A stretch of DNA of 64,000 bases from Streptomyces sp. WAC05374. Its GTDB lineage: Bacteria; Actinomycetota; Actinomycetes; Streptomycetales; Streptomycetaceae. Numbering within the stretch: the first letter of the stretch is position 1; every line of letters begins with the position of its first letter. Positions 18,273 through 25,772 of this stretch are shown here, piece by piece. The stretch is from positions 363,196 through 427,195 of the forward strand of contig NZ_SMNQ01000004.1 of the NCBI RefSeq assembly GCF_004353505.1. The letters are read 5' to 3'. The position numbers and the translations under genes are program-made. The notes beneath the pieces are model-generated. The model had not been told where the DNA came from. It saw nothing but the letters and a program-made list of their open reading frames with translations, and searched no databases.

Positions 18273-19682
18273 CTAGTCGAGGTACTGGCAGGTGGAGCGG
18301 GGGGTGTAGATGCCGTGACCGGGCCGGCCGGTGTAGGTGCGCCGGTCGATGACGACATGGCCGCGCGAGAGGACGGTCTCCACCTGCCCGGTGACGGTCT
18401 TCCCCTCGTAGGCGGAGTAGTCCACGTTCATGTGGTGGGTGGCGGCGGAGATGGTCTGCTCGGTGTGCGGGTCGTAGATGACCACGTCGGCGTCGGAGCC
18501 GGGCGCCAGGGTGCCCTTCTTCGGGTAGAGGCCGAACATGCGGGCCGGGGTCGCGCAGGCGATCTCGATCCAGCGGCGGCGGCTGATGTGGCCGTCGAGG
18601 ACGGCCTGGTGGAGGAGGTCCATGCGGTTCTCCACCCCGGGCAGGCCGTTGGGGATCTTGGAGAAGTCGCCCCGGCCCAGCTCCTTCTGACCGGTGAAGC
18701 AGAAGGGGCAGTGGTCGGTGGAGACGACCTGGAGGTCGTTGGTGCGCAGGCCCCGCCACAGCGCCGCCTGGTGCTCGCGCGGTCGCAGCGGCGTGCTGCA
18801 CACGTACTTGGCGCCCTCGAAGCCGGGCTCGGCCAGGTTGTCGGTGGACAGGAAGAGGTACTGGGGGCAGGTCTCGCCGAAGACGTCGAGGCCCTTGTCC
18901 CGGGCGGCGGCGATCTCGGCGACGGCCTCCTCGGCGGAGACGTGCACCACGTACAGCGGGGCGCCGCCGGCGACCCGCGCGAGCTGGATGGCGCGGTGGG
19001 TGGCCTCCGCCTCCAGCAGGACCTTGCGGACCTCTCCGTGGTACCGGGGGTCGGTCTCGCCCCGGGCGAGGGCCTGTTCGACGAGGACGTCGATCGCGAT
19101 GCCGTTCTCCGCGTGCATCATGACCAGTCCGCCGTTGACGGACGCGCGCTGCATGGCGCGCAGGATGCGCCCGTCGTCGCTGTAGAAGACGCCGGGGTAG
19201 GCCATGAAGAGCTTGAAGGACGTGACGCCCTCCTCCACGAGCAGGTCCATCTCCTTCAGGGAGGACTCGTCGACGTCGGAGAGGATCATGTGGAAGCCGT
19301 AGTCGATGGCGCACTTGCCGTCGGCCTTGGCGTGCCAGGCGTCCAGCCCGTCGCGGAGCGCGTGGCCGATGGACTGGACGGCGAAGTCCACGATGGTGGT
19401 CGTGCCGCCCCACGCGGCGGCGCGGGTGCCGGTCTCGAAGTCGTCGGAGGCGAAGGTCCCGCCGAAGGGCAGTTCCATGTGGGTGTGGGCGTCGACGCCG
19501 CCCGGGATGACGTACTTGCCGGTGGCGTCGATGACCCGCTCGGCGGTCCACGACGCGGAGACGGTGGAGCCGTGGGCGGCGAGTGCGGCGATGCGGCCGT
19601 CCTCGATCAGTATGTCCGCGTGGGTCTCGTCGGTGGCGGTGATGACGAGACCGCCCCGGACGAGGGTGCGGGTGGTGCTCAT
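18273..19682 (-). CDS. hydA: Dihydropyrimidinase (D-hydantoinase)
   Basis: This 469-residue cytoplasmic zinc amidohydrolase opens the ring of 5,6-dihydrouracil or hydantoins to N-carbamoyl amino acids. The metal-binding HxH is in GGVDAHTHMELPFGG near residue 66. The carbamylated lysine is in GVTSFKLFMAYPG. Histidine ligands follow in YVVHVSAEE, and the final aspartate is in VVSTDHCPFCF. Length is normal for the family. Its ATG overlaps the aminotransferase stop (ATGA), and the LLM gene follows after 11 bases. The flanking beta-ureidopropionase and aminotransferase make dihydrouracil/dihydrothymine the likely natural substrates. Confidence 0.93.
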   Translation of the reverse strand: MSTTRTLVRGGLVITATDETHADILIEDGRIAALAAHGSTVSASWTAERVIDATGKYVIPGGVDAHTHMELPFGGTFASDDFETGTRAAAWGGTTTIVDFAVQSIGHALRDGLDAWHAKADGKCAIDYGFHMILSDVDESSLKEMDLLVEEGVTSFKLFMAYPGVFYSDDGRILRAMQRASVNGGLVMMHAENGIAIDVLVEQALARGETDPRYHGEVRKVLLEAEATHRAIQLARVAGGAPLYVVHVSAEEAVAEIAAARDKGLDVFGETCPQYLFLSTDNLAEPGFEGAKYVCSTPLRPREHQAALWRGLRTNDLQVVSTDHCPFCFTGQKELGRGDFSKIPNGLPGVENRMDLLHQAVLDGHISRRRWIEIACATPARMFGLYPKKGTLAPGSDADVVIYDPHTEQTISAATHHMNVDYSAYEGKTVTGQVETVLSRGHVVIDRRTYTGRPGHGIYTPRSTCQYLD

Positions 19683-20998
19683 GGGTGGGTCGCCCCCTTC
19701 GGCTGGATGGAGCGCAGGGCCCGGTCGAGGATCGCCGCGCCCTCCTCGGCCTCGGCGACGGTCAGGGAGAGGGGCGGGGCGATGCGCAGGGCGCTGGTGT
19801 TGTGGCCGCCGCCCTTGCCGAGGAGCAGGCCGCCCTCGCGGGCCGCTTCGAGGACGGCGGCGGCCGCCTCCGGGTTGGCCTCGTCCGAACCGGGTTTCAC
19901 CAGTTCCATGCCGACCATCAGGCCGCGGCCGCGCACCTCGCGCACGAGGTCGCTGCTCGCCCCGATGGCGCGCAGCCGCTCCAACAGGAGGCCCCCGACG
20001 CGCCGGGCGTTGCCCTGGAGGTCGTGTTCGAGGAGGTAGGAGAGGTTGGCGAGGCCGGCGGCCATGGTGATGGGCGAGCCGCCGAACGTGGAGATGGAGT
20101 TGGCGGTCAGGCAGTTCATGACCTCGGCGCGGGCGACGACGCCGCCGATGGACATGCCGTTGCCGATGCCCTTGGCGAAGGTGAGGATGTCGGGCGGGCC
20201 GCTCGCGGCGTGCGCCTGCCAGCCCCAGAAGTGCTCGCCGGTGCGTCCCCAGCCGGTCTGCACCTCGTCGCTGATCCAGAGGATGCCGCGCGGGGCGAGG
20301 ACGTCACGGAAGGCGGCGTACAGCCCGTCGGGCGGCGAGGTGAAGCCGCCGACGCCCTGGATCGGCTCGGCGATCAGCGCGGCGACGTCACCGGTGTGCC
20401 CGAGCAGGTCCTCGAGGTCGGCGACGCACGCCTCGATGAACCCGGCGTCGGTCAGGTGCGCGTACGGGCCGCGGCCCCGGACGCCTCCGTGCACGTACAG
20501 CGTCTGCAGCGGGGAGAGGGTGGTCGGCGACCAGGAGCGGTTGCCGGTGACCGAGACGGCCGAGAACGACCGGCCGTGGTAGCTGTTGCGCATCGCCAGG
20601 ATCTGGTTGGTGCGGCGGTGCGCGGTGGCCAGCAGCAGGGCGGTGTCGTTCGCCTCCGTGCCCGAGGTGGTGAAGAAGACCCGGGCGTCGGGGATGCCGG
20701 AGAGGTGCGCGATGCGCTCGGCGAGCTCCACCATGGGGCGGTTGAGGTAGAGGGTGGAGGAGTGGATGATCCGCCCGGCCTGTTCGCTGATCGCCTTGGT
20801 GACCTCGGGGAGGGCGTGGGCGGTCATGGTGGTGAGGATGCCGCCGAAGAAGTCGAGGTACCGCTTGCCGCCTGCGTCCCAGACGTACCGCCCCTCGCCG
20901 TGGGTGATCTCGATCGGGTCCCGGTAGTAGAGGGAGACCCAGTCGGGGATGACGGCCTTGTGGCGTGCGTACAGGTCGGTGGTGTGGAGGTCGGCCAT
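19679..20998 (-). CDS. Class III omega-aminotransferase (beta-alanine/3-aminoisobutyrate type)
   Basis: This 439-residue PLP enzyme resembles vertebrate AGXT2, which moves the amino group of 3-aminoisobutyrate or beta-alanine to pyruvate or glyoxylate. The PLP lysine is in DILTFAKGIGNGMSIGG near residue 265; ISDEVQTGWGRTG carries the PLP-binding aspartate, and FFTTSGTEAND the phosphate-binding part. It starts inside the stop of the beta-ureidopropionase gene (TGATG) and ends overlapping the dihydropyrimidinase start. This places it exactly where the pathway needs it: beta-alanine to malonate semialdehyde. The family is sure; amino-acceptor preference is not visible. Confidence 0.9.
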   Translation of the reverse strand: MADLHTTDLYARHKAVIPDWVSLYYRDPIEITHGEGRYVWDAGGKRYLDFFGGILTTMTAHALPEVTKAISEQAGRIIHSSTLYLNRPMVELAERIAHLSGIPDARVFFTTSGTEANDTALLLATAHRRTNQILAMRNSYHGRSFSAVSVTGNRSWSPTTLSPLQTLYVHGGVRGRGPYAHLTDAGFIEACVADLEDLLGHTGDVAALIAEPIQGVGGFTSPPDGLYAAFRDVLAPRGILWISDEVQTGWGRTGEHFWGWQAHAASGPPDILTFAKGIGNGMSIGGVVARAEVMNCLTANSISTFGGSPITMAAGLANLSYLLEHDLQGNARRVGGLLLERLRAIGASSDLVREVRGRGLMVGMELVKPGSDEANPEAAAAVLEAAREGGLLLGKGGGHNTSALRIAPPLSLTVAEAEEGAAILDRALRSIQPKGATHP

Positions 20999-21840
20999 CA
21001 GGGCTTCACCAGCCCTTCGTACGCGTCGGGGCGCCGGTCGCGGTAGAACGCCCAGGTCTGCCGTACGTCGTCGATCAGCCGGAAGTCGAGGTCCCGGACG
21101 AGCAGTTCCTCCTCCTTGTCGGAGGCGGGGTCGCCGACGAACTGGCCGCGCGGGTCGACGAAGTAGCTGGTGCCGTAGAAGTCGTTGTCCCCGTACTCCT
21201 CGCGGCCGACGCGGTTGATGGCGGCGACGAAGTACTCGTTGGCGACGGCGGCGGCGGGCTGCTCGAGCTGCCAGAGGTGGGAGGACAGGCCCCGGTGGGT
21301 GGCGGAGGGGTTGTAGACGAGCTGGGCGCCGTTCAGACCGAGTTGGCGCCATCCCTCCGGGAAGTGGCGGTCGTAGCAGATGTAGACGCCGACGCGGCCC
21401 ACGGCGGTGTCGAACACCGGCCAGCCGAGGTTGCCGGGCCGGAAGTAGAACTTCTCCCAGAAGCCCCTGACCTGCGGGATGTGGTGCTTGCGGTACTTGC
21501 CGAGGTAGGTGCCGTCGGCGTCGATCACGGCGGCGGTGTTGTAGTAGAAGCCCGGGGTGTCGATCTCGAAGACCGGGACGACGATCACCATGCCGGTCTC
21601 GCGGGCGAGGTCCCGCATGCGCCGGACGGTCGGGCCGTCGGGTACCGACTCGGCCCAGCGGTAGTGCTCCGGCTCCTGGACCTGGCAGAAGTACGGAGCG
21701 TTGAAGACCTCTTGGAAACCGATGACCTTGGCGCCCTGCCGGGCCGCCTCCCGGGCGTGCTCCTCATGCTTGGCGATCATGGATTCGGTGTCGCCCGTCC
21801 AGGTCGCCTGGACGAGGGCGGCGCGCACGATGTGGGACAT
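20998..21840 (-). CDS. Beta-ureidopropionase / N-carbamoyl amidohydrolase (nitrilase family)
   Basis: This 280-residue cytoplasmic carbon-nitrogen hydrolase has the Glu-Lys-Cys triad in GFQEVFNAPYFC (about 50), KYRKHHIPQ (about 118) and GVYICYDRHFPEG (about 153). The extended sequence matches beta-ureidopropionases, which split N-carbamoyl-beta-alanine into beta-alanine, CO2 and ammonia. The ATG at 21840 is chosen because AAGGAG sits six bases before it; an in-frame start 18 bases upstream lacks this. It is the first gene of the five-gene pyrimidine operon, and a promoter with an inverted repeat lies just upstream. Confidence 0.9.
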   Translation of the reverse strand: MSHIVRAALVQATWTGDTESMIAKHEEHAREAARQGAKVIGFQEVFNAPYFCQVQEPEHYRWAESVPDGPTVRRMRDLARETGMVIVVPVFEIDTPGFYYNTAAVIDADGTYLGKYRKHHIPQVRGFWEKFYFRPGNLGWPVFDTAVGRVGVYICYDRHFPEGWRQLGLNGAQLVYNPSATHRGLSSHLWQLEQPAAAVANEYFVAAINRVGREEYGDNDFYGTSYFVDPRGQFVGDPASDKEEELLVRDLDFRLIDDVRQTWAFYRDRRPDAYEGLVKP

Positions 21841-21873
21841 GAGCTGCTCCTTCGGCACGGCGTCAGAGAGCCT

Positions 21874-21933
21874 CTACGCACGTAGACCAGGTGCGTAGAA
21901 AGCGAACGTAAGCCTCGTCACACCCCTGGGCAA
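21874..21933 (-). promoter_or_regulatory. Promoter and operator of the pyrimidine operon
   Basis: On the minus strand TTGCCC (21933-21928), 17 bases, then TACGTT (21910-21905) makes a good promoter. Directly downstream, over the predicted start of transcription, lies a perfect inverted repeat: CTACGCAC at 21874-21881 and GTGCGTAG at 21891-21898, with a 9-base spacer. A repressor bound here would block transcription. The other 200 bp of this gap up to 22138 show nothing else I can support. Confidence 0.55.
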
Positions 21934-22138
21934 GACCGCCGCCGTCAACCGTCGGAGTCGATCATGTTTCGTACCCGACTGGTCCACAGGCGCAAGCTTC
22001 CGGGCCGACTCGGACGGTCACGCACGGGGTGGCGTGTGGGGCGGTCACGCGCGCGGTGGGCGGGGGCTTCACGGGGTGGTCAGGTACGCGGCGGGCGGGG
22101 AGCCTCGTGATCGGTTGTGCCGTCGGCGGGCGGGGGCC

Positions 22139-23479
22139 TCATGGCGCGGTCAGGCCGGCGACGCGCAGGGCGTGCACGAGGTCCCGCTCGTGCGACGGCG
22201 AGGTGGCGGCCGCCTCCCGGGCGGCTGCCAGCAGGTGCGGCACCAGACGGTGGGGGGCGTACGCGGCGAGGCGGGCGGCGTCCTCGGCGGTACGGCTCCG
22301 GACGAACGCGGCGATCAGCACCCGGGCCTCCTCGGTGCGGCCGCTCTCGTCGAGCGCCAGCACGGCGGCCGCCGTCTCGGCCGTGGGCCGGGCCACGCCC
22401 TGGTGCAGCAGTTGCCGGGCGTCCAGGTCCCTGCCGTCGGCGCTCAGCGCCCCGACGAGGTCGACGAGCCGCTCGGGCGGGAGCGCTGCGGCGGCCTCCC
22501 ACAGGAGGGTGGCCCAGTCGGGGCCCAGCCCGGCCCGGTCGAGTGCCGCGGCGAGTTCGGGCAGCCGGGCGGCGGGCCAGGTGGCGGCCTCGCAGAGCAG
22601 GGCGTGCGCCTCACCGCTCCGGCCTTCGGCCCGGAGGCGCAGCAGCGCGGTGACGGTGTCGTGGGGCGTGGGGGTGGCGGGGGTGGGGTGATCGGCGTGG
22701 TGGGGGGTGGTGTGGGGCGTGGGGTGATCGGTGGGGTGCGGGGTTTCGTGGGCTGCGGCGCCGCCTCCGAAGCGGGCGCCGCGCGGGGCGGGGGCGGTCG
22801 CGGGCAGGTCGGGCACGGGCTCGGGAGCGGGGACGGGGTCGGGGGCGTCCGTGCCCGCGTCGTCCTCGTCGTCGAGCCAGGCGTACCGGGCGCCCCGGGG
22901 GCGTCGGCGGGCGGGCCGGGCCGGAGCGGGGGCGGGCGGGGGCGGGGGCGGCGCGGGCGGTTCGGGGAGGGCCGCCAGGCGGGCGCCCAGCTCTTCGACC
23001 CGCGCCGTCGCCCTCGCATGGTCGTCGCGCACCCAGGCAAGGTCGTGGGCCAGGCGGTCCGCCTCCGGCGACCCCTCCGGCACCGTCGCCAGCAGGGCGA
23101 CCAGCTCCTGGCCGCGCCGGGCGGCGCCGGCCTGTTCGCGCTCCATCAGGGCCAGCCTCCGGTGCAGGGCCGCCCGCCCGCCGGGGCGCCGGTCGTACGC
23201 GGCGACCGCGGCGGCGTGCAGTTCCCGGACGCGTACCGTCTCGGCAGGTACCGTTCCCGCGCCGGCCGTCCGTTCCCGGGCCGCCGCGAGGTCCTGGAGC
23301 AGCGCCTCGACGACGTCCCAGGGCGGCACCTCCGTGCCGTCGAGGCAGGCCCGCATGCCGTCGGGGTCGCGCTGCCGGAAGACGCCGTACCATCCGGCAC
23401 CCTCGTCCAGCTCCGCGACCAGCCCGCCGAGGCGGCGCGCGAACGCCGCAACCTCCTCCGGGAGGTGATGCACCGTCAT
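22139..23479 (-). CDS. Two-domain protein of unknown function with histidine-rich linker
   Basis: I do not recognise this protein beyond its likely restriction to streptomycetes. It has 446 residues. Residues 1 to about 180 are helical and charged, and probably form a coiled coil near 115-180 (EREQAGAARRGQELVALLATV, then RVEELGARLAAL). A proline-rich, then acidic, linker follows at about 185-240, and then a segment with eight histidines in 30 residues. A C-terminal part (about 290-446) is made of repeated alanine/leucine helices that look like a TPR/HEAT-type solenoid. There is no signal peptide or membrane helix. The ATG at 23479 has a weak GGGG-type site; the frame is open 48 bases further. 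It stands alone. Confidence 0.7.
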   Translation of the reverse strand: MTVHHLPEEVAAFARRLGGLVAELDEGAGWYGVFRQRDPDGMRACLDGTEVPPWDVVEALLQDLAAARERTAGAGTVPAETVRVRELHAAAVAAYDRRPGGRAALHRRLALMEREQAGAARRGQELVALLATVPEGSPEADRLAHDLAWVRDDHARATARVEELGARLAALPEPPAPPPPPPAPAPARPARRRPRGARYAWLDDEDDAGTDAPDPVPAPEPVPDLPATAPAPRGARFGGGAAAHETPHPTDHPTPHTTPHHADHPTPATPTPHDTVTALLRLRAEGRSGEAHALLCEAATWPAARLPELAAALDRAGLGPDWATLLWEAAAALPPERLVDLVGALSADGRDLDARQLLHQGVARPTAETAAAVLALDESGRTEEARVLIAAFVRSRTAEDAARLAAYAPHRLVPHLLAAAREAAATSPSHERDLVHALRVAGLTAP

Positions 23480-23553
23480 GTACGCCCCTGCCCCACAGCC
23501 GACGGGAATCCTCCGGTCCGGAGGCATTCGACCGCAGCCGTGTTACGGCCGGG

Positions 23554-23946
23554 CTACGGGAGCTTTTCGGGCGCGAACTTCACGGCGATGCCCACGTGCG
23601 GCCGCTTCCCCAGCCGCACCAGCGCCGCCGGCAGGTCGACCAGCCAGAACTGCACGCCGTACTTGCGGGACAGCAGCTTCCGTACGCCCTTGAGGTCGTC
23701 CAGCAGCCGCGCCGTGCCCTCGGCGCGGGCGGCACCCTCCGCGACCCGGCCCCGCACGTCGCACGCGGTGACGACGACCCGGCTGTCCCGGCGCAGCCGC
23801 TTCACCTTCCAGGAGTCGGCGCGCGTCCAGACGTACATCTCGTCGCCGTCGACGGCGTACCAGACCGGTGTGGCGACCCCCGTGCCGTCCTTGCGGAACG
23901 TGGTCAGGCTGACATAGCGGCCGTGCCGCAACCCTTCAGGTATCAC
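23554..23946 (-). CDS. F420-dependent PPOX-class split-barrel oxidoreductase
   Basis: This 130-residue protein of the pyridoxamine-phosphate-oxidase-like split-barrel fold belongs to the actinobacterial group that binds coenzyme F420. The segments RYVSLTTFRKDGTGVATPVWYAVDG and VKRLRRDSRVVVTACD are typical of it. Members reduce quinones, nitro compounds or unsaturated bonds, or only bind F420. The GTG start gives a normal length; the start codon is followed by IPEGLRHG, the usual N-terminus. It is a single gene, convergent with none. This is the second F420-type enzyme in the window after the LLM protein. The family is sure, the substrate unknown. Confidence 0.85.
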   Translation of the reverse strand: MIPEGLRHGRYVSLTTFRKDGTGVATPVWYAVDGDEMYVWTRADSWKVKRLRRDSRVVVTACDVRGRVAEGAARAEGTARLLDDLKGVRKLLSRKYGVQFWLVDLPAALVRLGKRPHVGIAVKFAPEKLP

Positions 23947-24122
23947 GGCCGCGACCCTACGCCCCCGACCCGGTCCCGCGCGCCCCCAGGCCCCGAACGC
24001 GCGTATTGCCGTAACGGCAACAGCGGTTGGCGCGCCGGGGCGCGTGTCGCAGCCTGGTTCCCGTCGCACCGGGGAGGAACCGGGCCGACGAGACCGGGCC
24101 GACGAGAAACGGGAGGGCAACG

Positions 24123-24551
24123 ATGACCGCGTACGAGAACTCCGGGACCGCTCGGGGCACGGATGGGGGCACACCGCCGAACGACCGGGTCCACCACGTC
24201 CGGTCCGGCGACCAGGACGGCCACGCCGCCATCAGCGGCGGCACGACCGGCTCGAGCAGGCTCTGGATGGGCCTGGTGGAGAACCCCCCGTCGAGCAGGA
24301 CGGACAACCACCACCACGGTGATTCGGAGGCCGGGATCTACGTGGTGAGCGGGCACCCGGTGTTCGTGTACCACGACGGCACCCAGGAGGTGCGGCTCGC
24401 CGGCGGGCCGGGGGACTTCTTCCTCGTCCCCCCGTTCGTCCCGCACCGCGAGGAGAACCCCGACCCGGACGAGCCCGTGGTCGTCGTGATCGCCCGCACC
24501 ACCCGGGAGCCGGTCAAGGTCTCGGTGCCGGAGCTGTACCGGCGCTCCTGA
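24123..24551 (+). CDS. Cupin-domain protein
   Basis: This small cytoplasmic beta-barrel protein of 142 residues has one cupin domain at about 55-130. The metal-binding motif 1 is DNHHHGDSEAGIYVVSG, and motif 2 is reduced to PGDFFLVPPFVPHRE. Such proteins bind a metal and often serve as sugar isomerases, dioxygenases or small-ligand sensors; nothing here decides which. GGGAGGGC just before the ATG at 24123 is a strong ribosome site, while the open frame upstream is not supported. A 14-base direct repeat (ACCGGGCCGACGAG, twice) lies about 20 bases before that site. Confidence 0.85.
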   Translation: MTAYENSGTARGTDGGTPPNDRVHHVRSGDQDGHAAISGGTTGSSRLWMGLVENPPSSRTDNHHHGDSEAGIYVVSGHPVFVYHDGTQEVRLAGGPGDFFLVPPFVPHREENPDPDEPVVVVIARTTREPVKVSVPELYRRS

Positions 24552-24570
24552 GACCTCCGCGGACCTCCGC

Positions 24571-24822
24571 TCAGGAGGGCACCGGCGCGCACCGGGTGAC
24601 GAGGTCGTCCATCGACAGGCCGAGCACCCCGGCCAGCGCGGCGACCGTGAAGAAGGCGGGGGTCGGGGCGCGGCCGGTCTCGATCTTGCGGAGCGTCTCC
24701 GCCGAGAGCCCGGCCGCCGCCGCGATCTCGACCATGCTGCGCGGGCCGCGCGCCTCGCGCAGCAACCGCCCCAGGCGCTCGCCGCGTTCGCGCTCTTCGG
24801 GGGTGAGGGGGGTTCGGACCAT
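24571..24822 (-). CDS. Small XRE-family transcriptional regulator
   Basis: This 83-residue protein is almost entirely one Cro/C1-type helix-turn-helix: residues about 15-70, with MVEIAAAAGLSAETLRKIETG as the DNA-reading part. It has no ligand domain. It diverges from the methionine aminopeptidase gene across only 32 bp that holds a 10-bp palindrome between two -10 boxes, so it very likely represses both itself and that gene. The mRNA seems to have almost no leader. The call is firm; the signal it responds to is unknown. Confidence 0.88.
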   Translation of the reverse strand: MVRTPLTPEERERGERLGRLLREARGPRSMVEIAAAAGLSAETLRKIETGRAPTPAFFTVAALAGVLGLSMDDLVTRCAPVPS

Positions 24823-24854
24823 GACCCCACACTAATACCGGTATAGTAATTGGC
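24823..24854. promoter_or_regulatory. Overlapping divergent promoters with shared palindrome
   Basis: ATACCGGTAT at 24835-24844 is a perfect 10-bp palindrome. It overlaps a plus-strand -10 TATAGT (24842-24847) and a minus-strand -10 TATTAG (24837-24832). The plus start codon lies 7 bases after its -10 and the minus start codon 9 bases after its own, so both transcripts should be leaderless or nearly so. Confidence 0.6.
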
Positions 24855-25622
24855 ATGGTGGAGATCAAGACCGACGCCTCCCTGGAGGCCATGCGCGCCT
24901 CCGGCCGGGTCGTCGCGGAGGCGCTGGCCGCGGTACGGGCGGCCGCGGCGCCCGGTGTCACGCTGACCGCACTGGACCGGACCGCACGCGAGGTGCTGCG
25001 CGGGGCGGGCGCCGGGTCGCCCTTCCTCGGCTACCGCCCGGAGTGGGCGCCGGTGCCGTTCCCGGCGGTGATCTGCACGTCGGTGAACGACGCCGTCGTG
25101 CACGGCATACCGGACGGCTACCGGCTGCGGGACGGCGACCTGGTGAGCGTCGACTGCGGCGCGGTCCTGGACGGCTGGGCCGGCGACGCGGCGATCAGCT
25201 TCACGGTGGGGCGGGCCCGCCCGGCGGACACGCGGCTGATCGGCACGGCGTACGAGGCGCTGGACGCGGGCATCGCCGCGGCGGTCGTCGGGAACCGTGT
25301 CGGGGACATCGCGCACGCGATCGGCCGCGTCTGCCGTGCCGCCGGGTACGGCATCCCGGACGGGTTCGGCGGCCATGGGATCGGCCGCCGGATGCACGAG
25401 GACCCGGGCGTGCCCAACGAGGGGCGCCCGGGGCGGGGAATGCCGCTGCGGCACGGCATGGTGCTGGCCATCGAGCCGATGCTGGTGGCCGGTGGCGGCG
25501 ACGACCACGTCACGGCCGAGGACGGCTGGACGGTCCGCACCGGGGACGGCAGCCGCGCGGCGCACGTGGAGCACACGGTCGCCATCACGGAGGACGGGCC
25601 GCGCGTGCTGACGGCACGGTAG
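24855..25622 (+). CDS. map: Type I methionine aminopeptidase
   Basis: This 255-residue cytoplasmic metallopeptidase removes the initiator methionine from new proteins. All five metal ligands are visible: Asp in LVSVDCGAVLDGWAGD (two aspartates), His in GGHGIGRRMHED, Glu in VLAIEPM and Glu in AHVEHTVAI. It is one chain without the N-terminal zinc finger of some paralogues. Streptomycetes usually have more than one map gene; this copy, divergent from an XRE regulator, is probably the conditional one. Its transcript appears leaderless. Its 3' end merges into a 34-bp tandem repeat that includes the stop codon. Confidence 0.93.
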   Translation: MVEIKTDASLEAMRASGRVVAEALAAVRAAAAPGVTLTALDRTAREVLRGAGAGSPFLGYRPEWAPVPFPAVICTSVNDAVVHGIPDGYRLRDGDLVSVDCGAVLDGWAGDAAISFTVGRARPADTRLIGTAYEALDAGIAAAVVGNRVGDIAHAIGRVCRAAGYGIPDGFGGHGIGRRMHEDPGVPNEGRPGRGMPLRHGMVLAIEPMLVAGGGDDHVTAEDGWTVRTGDGSRAAHVEHTVAITEDGPRVLTAR

Positions 25623-25751
25623 CGGTGACGGGCCGCACGTGCTGGCGGCACGGTAGCGCGGACGGCCCGCATGTGCGGGCGGCACGGTAGCGGTGACGGG
25701 CCGCACGTGCGGGCGGCGCCGGCAGCGCGGACGGCCCGTGCGCCCCGACGG
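25615..25751. repeat. 34-bp tandem repeat, about four copies, growing from the map 3' end
   Basis: Units start at 25615, 25649, 25683 and 25717; the first three are 34 bases, the fourth 35 and more diverged. Each begins near CACGGTAGCG and ends near GTGCGGGCGG. The last coding bases of map (about 25583-25614) look like a degenerate earlier unit. The third unit holds CCGCACGTGCGG, a perfect 12-bp palindrome. The array fills the gap between convergent map and GNAT genes and may act as a terminator. Confidence 0.8.
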
Positions 25752-25772
25752 CACGGCGACCGCCGGCGCCGG

